In this document: one piece after another, positions 44,609-56,600 of the stretch
Layout: every line of letters starts with the position of its first letter
Numbering within the stretch: the first letter of the stretch is position 1
NCBI RefSeq assembly: GCF_918797505.1
Contig: NC_092796.1
Location: 32,312,098-32,376,097, forward strand
Direction of reading: 5' to 3'
DNA from: Bemisia tabaci
Lineage: Eukaryota; Arthropoda; Insecta; Hemiptera; Aleyrodidae
Length of the DNA: 64,000 nt
Made by a program: the position numbers and the translations under genes
Notes under the pieces: generated by a model
Told to the model about the DNA's origin: nothing
The model's database searches: none
The model's input: only the letters and a program-made list of their open reading frames with translations

Positions 44609-47600
44609 AATCGAATTATTTTATTAATATTTTACAAAGTGGAACCACAATTTAACAGAATTGTGGCCGAAGGCCTATGTGTACAAATTAAGAGTATTTG
44701 AAGATCCTAAGTAGTTTACATTTTAGTCCCCCTGTTTAATGTTCCCATTTTAGTGACTTATTATTATATAAATAAATCTACATCGAAGATCCTCGGTCTT
44801 CTAACTGTTTATTCTTCGTCATTCTCATCGGAATCGTCTGAGAACTTATCATCGAGGGAATCTGTAGATTCATTGCCAAAGATGCAATATGAAATTGCAC
44901 GGAACTAATTTATAATCATCCTTTGGAAAGTCGAGTTTTTGACGTCATCCACCGCGGTAGTGACGCCCTAGGTTTCTTCCATCTTGCTTTCATCTGAGTT
45001 TCACGTTGAATAACCAGTGCGAATGTGCGTCACACCGACTGATGAAAGCAAGGTAGAAGAAATCAAGGGTATCACTACCGCGATGGGTGACGTCAAAATC
45101 CAACTTTTCAAAGGACGATATCTCGGTTGATATTGAACGTAGAAAGTTGCGGTTTGGACAGGTCTTAATATTTTTAGCTGATCTGCAAGAATCAAGCATC
45201 AAAACACGATTCTGTGACCAGCGCAACTGACCTATTCGTCCCTTGTATACAGAGACCCTCCACTGGCCTCTTCGCTACAGGCGGAAGCTTTTACTTTCGG
45301 GGATTCAACATACTTCCTTATGGACAATTATAAGGAAGCAACAGTCATCACTCTTTTTTCGGCTGTTGACCTACCTACATGGTGGATGATGAGCTTCGGG
45401 TGACATCATGAGCCAAACAAGTTTCCCAAACTACAACTTGTTTTGGCTTGTTTGCAAAACGAAACTGCCAACACGTTGTTAAACATCAACCATGTAGGTA
45501 AGTCAACGGTTTAATGTTGATGTCCCGAAAGTAAAAGCTTCCACAATAGCCGAGAGACCCTCCAGTATCTTGGCCATAGTGGAAGCTTTTACTTTTGGGA
45601 CTTCAGCATTCCACTGATGACTTACCTACATGGTTGATGTTCAACAACGTGTTGGCAGTTTCGTTTTGCAAACAAGCCGAAAATGGCCAACGTTTGGGAA
45701 AGTTGTTTGGCTCATGACGTCATCCGAAGCTCATCATCGACCATGCAGGTAAGTCAACAGCCGAAAATAGGGTGATGCCTGTTGCTCCCTTATAATTGTC
45801 AATAAGAAATTGTTGAATCCCCGAAAGTGAAAGCTTCCACTTGTCGCCACGAGGCCAGTGGAGGGTCTCTTGTCTCTGTAGCCGAGATACGAGTGAAGGG
45901 TCTCTTGTCTGTGCTTTGTATAGTGGTCAATTTTGAATTTTTGGAAGAAGAGGTCCCTTTTCACCGATCCTGTCACATCTGTCGGTTTTGCTTTGTTCAG
46001 GTGAACGCGAATGGGTCGTCGCTGAAGAAGAAGCAGATCTGGACGCTGGAGCCGGGGGTGTACGGGGACGCGAGCTCCTCCTCGACGGTGTACCTGCGGA
46101 GCCACCTCGGGAAGTACCTCTCGGTCGACTCGTTCGGGAACGTCACCTGCGACTCGGAGGAGAAGGACCCGAGCGCCGTCTTCCAGATCTCCGTCGCCGA
46201 CGACAACACCGGCCGCTGGGCCTTCCGCAACATCATCCGCGGCTACTTCCTCGCCGCCTCCCAGGACAAGCTCGTCTGCACCGCCAAGGTCCCCGCCGAA
46301 CCCGAGTTCTGGCTCCCCCACCTCGCCGCCAGGCCCCAGGTCAGTACCCCCCACAACCATCTCTAGAGTACCTTCAAGCGTCCAGCCCACTTATAAACTA
46401 TAGAGGCTCCAAAGAGACTCGTCGATTGCCCCGACTTAAACCACTGGCCAATGAGAGGGCCAGAAAAGGCATCGATGAACCTCTTTGAAGCCTCTAGTTT
46501 GTAGGTGGGCTGGACGCTTCATAGAGAGAGTGTGGCCATGATGCCCCTCCAGCCTCCACTTTCCATAGAGGCTAGAGGCCTTAGGATCCGAAAATGGCGG
46601 CGCTTTGTTTTAGTTTTTGAGGATGGGAGGGGGGGGGGGGTCATTGCCAACTTTTGACAATCGCACTTGCTGCCAACCTACCTATATCCAAGATGGTATG
46701 TTGGAATTCTTTAGCCAACGTGCACGGAGAAAAAAACTTCGTGCGTGGGACCCGAAGTTGAGGTCATATGGATCTCTGAAATTTTCGGATCACGTATCTA
46801 AAAACTTGAGGTCCAGCTGCCGAAGTTCGGGTCAGACATCTGAAGTACTTCGATATATACCGAGGGGTTCGGGTCACACATCTGAAGTACTCCGGTACAT
46901 ACCGAAGTGCCTCGATGTCTGATTCGAACTTTTGCAGCTCGACCTCAAGTTTTCGGATGCGTGATCAGACAACTTCAGAGATCCATGTGACCTCAACTTC
47001 GGGTCCTATGTACTAAGTTTTTTCCTCCGTGTGCGTTAAAAATTCAGCATAAAATTGATGTCTCAATACCAGTGGCGTGGCGTACTTTGCGATCTATCGA
47101 TATTTCCCCATTTGAAGTTGTGATAAATAATCGATTATTAAGGTGTTCCTATGCGAACACCCTGTTTATCGATACTTCCCATGGGTTTAAATGGACGATT
47201 AATCGATATATCGCAAAGCACGCCACGCCACTGCTCAATACAGAGGTAAGAAGCTCACGCACAAGCAGAATTTTCCCTCAAAGAGATACGCTGTTTGGGG
47301 CAACAGTAGCGACCATTCAGGAAGGCAACTCCTATTCGTCGATAGGATTAAAAAATGTATGCTAATTCTTTCACGAGAATTTAATTCAGACTTAACGTTA
47401 CCAACCCTCTCTTTTTAGATCAACCCAGTTCATAGTATACTTCGAATTATAATGTAAGGATGACCTTAAATTAGTCGTAAAGTTTTTTTTAGTAGATAAT
47501 TAAATTCTTTATCAAATATTTCATGATTATTTTATCTATTTCTCCCAGAGGGAATTCAACGGTTGCGTGGAGTCGCCCTGAGTCCCTTTATACTGAAAGT

Positions 47601-50600
47601 CAAGACAATGTGAATCTATTTCTGATTGGTTCCCGTATTTTGGGCCTTCACAGTGTCACAGGCGGGAATAAAGATTACATTTTCACCGATTGCAAAGATT
47701 ATAATCTAGAATGGACCGGGGAATATCGGGTTCGACAAGAAACAAACGGAATGAGAGAAGGAACAGGAGAAAGGAATTTGAGAATAAGCCGATCAAAGAT
47801 TACGAAAAAATGTCAGTTTGCGTAATCTTTATTCCCATTTGTGACTCCATGAGGGGGGTTGTCTTGACTCTCAGTATAAAGGGACTCTAGAGTCGCCATC
47901 TTGTTCGTTTACTCACGGCCATAAGCGCACCCTATCAGCCTATTTTTTGTGGCCATTGAAAAACCGACCAATATTTTTCTCACCCGAAATTCGGCATCAC
48001 CGTAGGTGTTTGTGTTGGCTGCGGTTGATTTCGCGTTTGCATTCGTATGCAAGTGGCTGTGTAACGTTTCTCGCCTGACGCACGTATTTCCGCGCTGACG
48101 TATTTAGACCTTCAGATGTGCCCCTCCCCCCCCCCCCCCGGGCCCTCAGACCTCTCAGCCGGGGAGAATGTAGACAGTAACGAGATAGCCGACTCCTGCA
48201 GACAAATTTAGCCATCCCTCCCCAGGATCGGAACGTCTTAATCCAGCCCCCCTCCCTTTCCTGCTCTCCTCCCCCCGGCCGACAGCTCCGCGCCCCATTT
48301 GCGTCTATGAGAAATACAAGGCGCCTTCCCTGGCAGCATGGCTTGTTGTTGTTTTGATGCTTATCGTATTGAAGAAGCTCTTTCGTTCAGAGTGGGATGA
48401 GCAGAAGCAAGAACAGATTAAAATGATAAACGGAAGTTACCCCGAAGTGAATTAATTCTCTCATGTGGATACTACGTTAAAACACTATAGCGGGCTGATT
48501 ATTGATATTAATACGGTCGTGTTAAAGAAAAACGACGTACGAGCCTTCAGACGTTGCCGAATTTCTTTTGATACAGTAAGAATTTACTGGGAAAGATGTG
48601 AATATTTTTCTTCCAATTTTTTAGACAACGTTGTTGGAAAATTTCAAGGAAAAATAGGCAAGACTCCCTCCCAAGTTAAACATTTTATCGGGGGTAATTT
48701 GACAACTCTCGGATGCTCGTTCGGCACACATGAATTAGTTATCATTTTCTCCTCTTGTCTGTAACAACCACCTGTTTTCAACCAATAGACTGATTTAGTG
48801 ACTATCCGTCATTCGATATAATATCGGAATATTGGTACACACCAAAACAAACGAACAGAACCCCATATACCTCATGAGCTAATTGTGTGATTTAATTAAA
48901 ATTTAGTCATTGATCGGTCATAAATCAATTAATGACTCATTAAACACGAGAAATTTCGATTGTAAGAAACACCTGGACGCATTTTACCACCATGGCGCAA
49001 ACGGCGCGAATTAGAAACAAGATTCTGTGTTTTTTTTTACGTTTGAATCAAGGGTTCGACATTATATCGAATGGTGTAGCCACTAAATCAGTCAATAGGA
49101 TCGCTCCATTTTCCCGTCGTCCTCATTTTCTACCACTTTGACTGATCAATTTCGAGAATCAGCCTGCTGACGTGTTCAGCTTGATTTCCTTACATCGGCG
49201 GATCCAGGAAGTTGGCAGCACTGTTTTCTCTTCATTCAAACCTATGGAGATGAATCGATCAGTGGCGTGGCGTGAAGGATCGATCATCGATATTTCTCCA
49301 TTCGAAGCCGTAGTGAAGAATCGATAGTCAAGGTGTTGGTTGCGAACACCTTAATAATCGATCCTTTTCCATAGATTTAAATGGCAGATCAATCGATATA
49401 TCGCGAAGCCACGCCATTGGAATCAATTCTCAGAGGGACTCGATGCCCCGACAAGAATCGATTCTTCAATAGAGGTTTAAATGGAGAAAAGCCAGCGTTG
49501 CCAACCTGCGGGCCGATTATTGAAATTGATAGACAAAGCCATAGACAAAAATGACAAAAGGGATATGGAGGGAACCTATTGGTGGAAGCTGGCGGTTGCA
49601 ATGGACAAAGGCATTGGGTAATAGAATAACTAATGGCAACGCGCGAGCAACCCGACAGTTAGTCCATCATTTTCTCCCTTAGTCCATAAGAACCATCCAA
49701 TTCAACCAACAGGATCCCTTCATACGTCCTATGTTTTCTTTGTCTATAGCTTTGTCTAGCAATTTCAATAATCAGCCCGCTGGTAGATCCGCCTCTGCGT
49801 GATTTTGCATCGAGAAAGTCTACTTAATCTCTGGTGTGCAAGAGACTTATTCCGAAGGGAAATCGCGCGGATTTGCAAGGCAAGTACAAGTTCACTCAGC
49901 ACCGACACCGACATGAAAAATAGTCGACGAAACTCGTAGGGCAAACTTGCTTAGAGCCAGACCGGGAACATGCATTCCTTTTCAAAGTGGACGTAGTGCT
50001 AAAAGGAACTATGTTGGGCGCAAACCCTACGGACGTGGTCCCTTTTAGCATGAATACGCCCAACTGATTCCGCGAACTGGTCGCTGATCCCTCGACTAAG
50101 GCCTCAGCAATGCAGACGGGTCATCCGGCATAGTGAGGAATGACGCTCGAAAGGTCGCCAGTCGCCCAAACGCCGGCCAGTGATATTGGCAGCCGCCGAA
50201 GACAAGATATCTTAGAGTGTGTAACTGTGTACACTAATGTCCCTTTTTACCGAGGAGAGTCCAAAAGTGAAGTCTCTAAGGGGAAAGGACGGCAGGGATT
50301 CGATCGACAACCGTGAATCAATCGACAAACGCGTGAAACGACCGGCAAAGCCGTGAATCCATCGATGAAACTCTAAATCGATCGAAGAATCCGTGAAACG
50401 ATCGATGAATCCCGTGAATCGATCGACGAACTCCTGGATCGATTGACAAATCCGTGAATCGATCGACATATCTGTGAATCGGTCGACAAAACCAGTAAGT
50501 TGATCGAGAAATCCGTGAGTTGATCGACGAACTCATGAAATGATCGACGGAACTCTAAATCGATTGACATATCCGCGACAAATCTTCAAAAGCCGTGAGT

Positions 50601-53600
50601 TGGTTGCAAATCCGTGAGTCGATCGACAAAATCTGTTGAATCTATCGACAAAAGCTGTCGAATCGATCGATAAAACCTGTGAGACGATCGACAAAACCCT
50701 GAGTCAATCGACAAACTTTTGGATCACGGGGAATTCCAAGAAGTCGGTTGGCCCTATTCTCTCTGTATTAATGGCGTCCTGTGAGGTACGTCGTTTTGTC
50801 AACGAACCGAAGAAATCGCTCCGCTCTATACTGCCGTGCTAAGGAAGAACGCCGCATGAACATTCGAGAGTTGCCAAATTGCCCCGGAAAAAACATGTAT
50901 GTTTGACGAAGTTCATGCATATTTTTCCTTGAAATTTTCAGATATTTTCGATTAAATTTCGAACAAAATACTCTGAAAAATTGGAAGAAAAATATTTACA
51001 ATTTCCCCAATAAATTCGTACTTTATCGGAGGAAATTTGGCAACGCCTGGAGGTTCATACGGCGTTTTTCCTTAGCATGGCAATATAGTGCCTCCACTGC
51101 CACTCGGATCTCCATTAATTTAGACGTATTTAAATTAAAAGAAACTACCTTCAATGTGACGTGGGCCCTATGGTCCATGAGAATGCACACATGCCATGGC
51201 CCATGTCACAAATGGATATAGCTCTTTCTGTATTAAGTGCGCCCAAATCGGGAATAAAAAACGAGCGACAGCTGTTAAATTTAATAATGTATCCAAATGA
51301 TCCCGGTATCCGTAAATCAGCGAGACCGCTCCCCGGGCACGAGTTCTCTTAACGACTTGATCCTTCGTTTTCCTCCGTTAATCCAAGCAGTAAAATACCT
51401 CCGCTAAGACAATCTGTTTTGAGCTCTGAATTATTTTTGAGGTAATTTTTTCCGCAGAGCGAACCTCGAGTTTAATTGCTTTGGCAGCAGTTGGATCCGG
51501 GAGTCCGGCACGAGCGCCCGTTTACTAGCAGTCCAGTGCTGCCATTTTATTTTCCCAGCGATTCCGGGGTCGCCGGAATTAATTCCGGTTTTTAGAGGTT
51601 TATAGGTTTTTATAAAGTTTTTTAGAGTCTAGCAGCGTGTCTAGCAGCAGGATTTTCCCAATTCTATCAGGATTTAAGGTCAATCAGGACTTAATCCCGA
51701 TTTCATCAGGATTTAAGGAAAAATCCGTCGTAAAATCAGGATTTGCGAAAAGTCGGCCCTCCGATCGGATATTTTTATCGGGCTATTTTTGTGAAGTTGG
51801 ATTCGGCAATTTTTCTCAAAATTTTTCTCCGCCAAAAATCAGGATTCAGCAGTCAAAAATTAGGAAAAATCAGGATTTCCCAAAATGAGAAAAAACTAGT
51901 CACCCTATTTAGGCTTGCGATCCAAGAGACTTTTTTCCCAGTGGTTTTCTCCGACCCCTTTCTTTCTCGGGTCAGCGCATGCCCGTCGACGAGAACAAGG
52001 GGAAAATCTGATGGTTCCAGTCCACACGACAACGAACTTTCGTAATATTTCAAGTATAAAGGATGATTTTCATATTTTCCTGCAATTAGCGCGGCCGCCG
52101 GAATGAAGGAGCGACAAGAGTTCAAAGCTCCGGCCGCAAGTGTGGGCATGAGCCGCGGCGAACGCATGTCCGGGTGCGTTCAGGGTTCACGCCGAAACGG
52201 AGTTAAGCGTCCATCCAATCTGGAGTTCTCCCAGAATCCTCTGATCTCGTTTTCACGCGGGAATGTATTATTCATGATGGGCGGTGGGCACCGGTGCCAC
52301 GCGCCGGGACCCTGGACGCCAAGTTCCAGTTGACTGTTCACCGTGAACATAGGAGTAGGTCAACCTCGAGCACCGATATGGGGAGAATACGGACTTGTGG
52401 AAATATGGAGCTCTCAGGGCCCAAAAGGGCATTCAGACTTCCAACACGAAAAACGCTAGAAAAGTGTCGCTGCGAATCTTCAAATTGGACGTATTTGGGC
52501 TGCGTTCCGCAAAAAAGAACCAAGTCACATCAGCTATTGCCAAATTTAATCGAGCAATCTCATTTTTTACACGAAAACGGTTGTGCGGATTTTTGTGCAA
52601 ATTTCCGTGAATTCTCTGCGTGGTACAAAGTAAATTCTTGACAATTTTCAAAGGAATCCGCACAAACGTTCTCTTGTGAAAAATTGAAATGCCCGGCTAC
52701 ATATTTGGTGAAAGCTGATGTGGCTTGGTTCCTTTCCCTGGTAAAAATTGGCGATTGGAACTACGTTTCAAAATACCATAGAAGTTCTTATAGCCGACTG
52801 AAGGAAGCGATAGAAAATCATATAGCTGGTAGAAGGCGGAAAAAATCATACGGCCGGGCTACACGGAGCGATAAAAAAGTATACAGCCGGGCTATAATTC
52901 CTATTGCCGGGCTTTACACTTTATCGCCTGGCCGTTGCTTTTTCGCCATCTGCTTTAAAAGGCTATAAGAAATTGTGTAGAAATTCGTGTGCTTTGTAAA
53001 TCCTTAAGTTTGTGCGGAATCACCTTAATATTTACAAAACGCACATTATATTTTCCTTTACTACATATTTTTTTTCATCAATTAAAATGAGAATAATCCA
53101 TACAGAGTGTGCAAACAATTCAAAGTCATGAGTTGAAAAACGCTGACACCACGAGATTAAATATTAGAGCCCAACACAAAGCGGAGCGGCAGCGCACTGG
53201 CGCCTACAAACCTAACAGGGATACTTCACGCATTGCGCAATGCGTGAAGTATCCCTGTTAGGTTTGTAGGCGCTAATGCGCATTCCGCGCTGGCTGCCCG
53301 CCCGCCGCGCCGCGGCGTACCACGGCGCTTGAAGCAACTATTTCACACCAGAGGTATTGCACAGTATCATACGAAATTAAAGGCGCTCCAACATATTAGG
53401 AACGGCAGGCATCCTTCAAAAGTACGGAGCTTTCCTCGCAAAATAAATCAAGATACTACGGCCCAAGAAGAGAGCGGTAGTCCAAAAACTCACTAAGTCC
53501 TAGCATCCGGAATTAGTAACGATTAGCATACACTTTATCGCCAGGCTGTTGCTTCATAGCCATCGGCTATAAAAGGCTGTAAGAAATTGTGTTGCCGGCT

Positions 53601-56600
53601 ATAGAAGCTATTGGAAATCTTACAGCCGGATGTAGGTCTATGGTATTTTGGAACACAGCTTCTACTGCCAAATTTTACCAGGGTTCTGCTAAACGCGGTC
53701 AATTTATGCTGGAAGGAGCCAGAAAAGGGGGAAAAGAAGGAGTGTGCTCGTTAGTTGAGGGCTGTAAGAATGAATGGGAATTATAAAGCGCCAGTGGCGT
53801 CAGCGGCAGACAACATACGCGAATCCTGCGATCCACAGGCCATGGAGCCCTTAGGGCCAAACCTTTTTCTTGTTTCTTTGTAAGGAGTCAGAGAAAAGTC
53901 AGGGCATTCCAGGAATTTTCCCAAAAGTCGGGAAATTTGGAAATGCGATTAAACTTCTAACTCGGGTAAATTTCGCAGCTTTACAAACAAATATTACCTC
54001 AGTTCCGTCATTTTCAATTTAGTCAATAAACGAATTCCCCCGCATTTTACGTCGATCTGTACCTGTAATTTTGATCATTTTCATCGTTTGGCGAGGGAAA
54101 ACCCAGAAAAATCAGGGAATTTTTACCCGAGAGTCCAGAAACACCGTGGTACGGTTTCTGATCGTTTTCACTTTGAACTCGTTGGTTTGCATGCGAGGTT
54201 ATACCGGAGAGACGGCAAGCGTAGCTGGAAGACGGATTCTGTCGGACTTCTAACGCCCACGTTTTCATTTCCAAGCTCCGTGAAAAACGGGAACAGGAGA
54301 TACTGCCGATCACGCAAAAGAGCCGCAAGCACATCTCAGCATGAGACACGGTTAGCATACACTCTTACGTCTCTCGAGGCTCATCCTAAACTCCACTTAC
54401 GGCTCTTACGGAAGCAGAAGGAGCGTGAGGCGCAGTCGCCATACTTCCCATTTCTGCGCAAGCGCGGATGGGCTCAGATCCAGCTGCTATCCCGGTTCAG
54501 TTTGACAATACGCCGCGTGCGGTCATGTTGCTCTCCCGTGCTTGTATCAACAACCGCGTAAGTTCAATTAAAAACCATACGAAAACTCGCGGTTTTCGCC
54601 CTGCACGCCAGAGCTGTGCCCATCCTCGTGTAACCAACCGGCGCACAGCAGGTCGAGGCTGCACATGATGTGGAAACTTTGAAAAGCTTATATCCAGCGG
54701 CGTGGCGAGCTTTGCAATAAATCGATTGATCGGCTATGTAAACCTATGAAAAAGGATCGATGAATAGAGTGTTCGCAACGGAAGTCTTAATAGTCGATTC
54801 TTTACCACAGCTTTAAATGGGAGAAATATCGATAATCGATCATTTACGCCTCACCGTTGCTCTTATCGTCATTGATACCTAGCGTAGAAAGATGAAGGGT
54901 CTCATGGGATCTCTCGTATCATTTTCTGTAAGATTTAGTCCTTTAAATTTATACTGTGGCCGAATAAAACGCACCAATATTCGCAGTTTTTTAGTCCAAA
55001 AATTCATGTTCGACCTCTCCAGAAGTCTCGTTCCACTGTGCCCCGCGTCCCTGGCCACTGAGCACGCCTCCATCTTTTTTTCAGCTTTTCACCCGGTTTG
55101 GTCCCGATCCATTCGCAGATTAACAAACGGATTTACACCTTTTTTCATACGTGTACCACATTTTAAGTACCGTGCTCCCGGGAGAACAACAAGTAATGAA
55201 ATGATCATAAATGAGTTCTCAACTCTGTATCATCTGGTTTAAATCGGGGGAAAAAATGAAATTTCTCCCTTAATTTTTCAACGCAGGGCTCACGCAAAAT
55301 TACGCCTAGAGCTAGTTGACCGACTCGTTTTGACAAATATGCGCCTGGATTGTTGAATCGAATGACCTTAATCGATAAACTTCACTTCTAAGATAGGGAT
55401 GTATCTACCAATTTGAGTGGTGAGCCCGCTATATAGATGAGTGCATGAGATGTGAACATGAACATCTTCGTAGACCCTGGTAAAAATTGGCAGTAGAATC
55501 CGTGTTCCAAAATACCATAGACCTACAGCCGGCTGTAAGATTTCTAATAGCTTTTATAGCCGGCAACACAATTTCTTATAGCCTTTCATAGCTGATGGCG
55601 ATTAAGCAACAGCCTGGCGATAAAGTTTATGCTAAACGTTACTAATTACGGATGCCAGGACCTAGTGGCCGTAGTATCTTGATTTAGTTTGCGAGAGAAG
55701 CTCCGTACTTTTGAAGGATGCCTGCCATTACTATGTTGAAGCGCCTTCAATTTCATATGATACTGTGCAATACCTCTGGTGTGAAATAGTTGCTTCAAGC
55801 GCCATGGTACGCTGCGGCGCGGCGCGGCGAGCGGGCAGTCAGTGCGGAACGCGCATTGGCGCCTACAAACCTAACAGGGATACTTCACGCATTGCGCAAT
55901 GCGTGAAGTATCCCTGATAGGTTTGTAGGCGCCAGTGCGCCGCCGCTCCGCTTTGTGTTAGGCTCTAATATTTAATCTCGTGGAGTCAGCGTTTTTCAAC
56001 TCATGACTATGAAATGTTTGCACACTCTGTGTGGATTATTCTCATTTTAATTGATGAAAAAAAATATACAGTAAAGGAAAATATAATGTGCGTTTTGTAA
56101 ATATTAAGGTGATTCCGTACAAAATTAAGGATTTACAAAGCACACGAATTTCTACACAATTTCTTATAGTCTTTTATAGCCGATGGCGAAAAAGTGTAAA
56201 ACCCGGCAACCCGGCGAAAGAAACTATAGCCCGGCTGCATAATTTTTTATCGCTTCGTGTAGCCCGGCCGTATGATTTTTTCCATTTTCCACAGCCAGCT
56301 ATATGATTTTCTATCGCCTTCTTCAGTCGGCTATAAGAACTCCTATGGTATTTTGAAACGCAGCTCCTATCGCCAATTTTTACAAGGGGAGTTGTACAGC
56401 GGCGACAGGATTCTCTTGAACTCTCCGTTCTATTTGATTCTGCGGAGACTTTAATGCAACATAGAAAAAGCAACTAATCTATACACGTAATAGCTTTCCT
56501 ATCAATTTGCAATAATCTCACGCCACTGTTTGAAATCAATATTTTCATTCGTCTCATCAAGCCTCAGCTGTTATATTTGTTAATTTGGCGCAAAGAGAAC

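Larger units (their letters stand above)
44541..46000 (+). other. Fascin intron 1 (phase 0, 1460 bp)
   Basis: GT-AG intron filled with repeats: a minus-strand retrocopy (44576-44861), a hairpin (44915-45120) and a long foldback (45252-45869). Little unique sequence remains, apart from about 130 bases at each hairpin border. Confidence 0.9.
49193..49797. mobile_element. hAT-E element broken by hAT-B and fam-C insertions
   Basis: Outer parts CATCGGCGGATCCAGG and GTAGATCCGCCTCTG, with GTTGGCAGCACTG and CAGCGTTGCCAACC inside, match the intact hAT-E at 30646-30809. Two later elements sit inside: hAT-B (49260-49419) and fam-C (about 49508-49781). Confidence 0.75.

Noticed and set aside
45734..46390. 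218-codon open frame on the minus strand
   Set aside because: It is antisense to fascin exon 2 and results from its GC-rich third positions.
45988..46488. 166-codon Arg/Leu-rich frame on the plus strand
   Set aside because: Frame-shifted shadow of fascin exon 2 running into the intron.
50297..50718. CRISPR-like array
   Set aside because: Units are contiguous and degenerate without spacers, and the DNA is eukaryotic.
54088..54561. 157-codon Ser/Arg-rich frame
   Set aside because: No conserved motif, no splice support, repeats overlap its 5' part.
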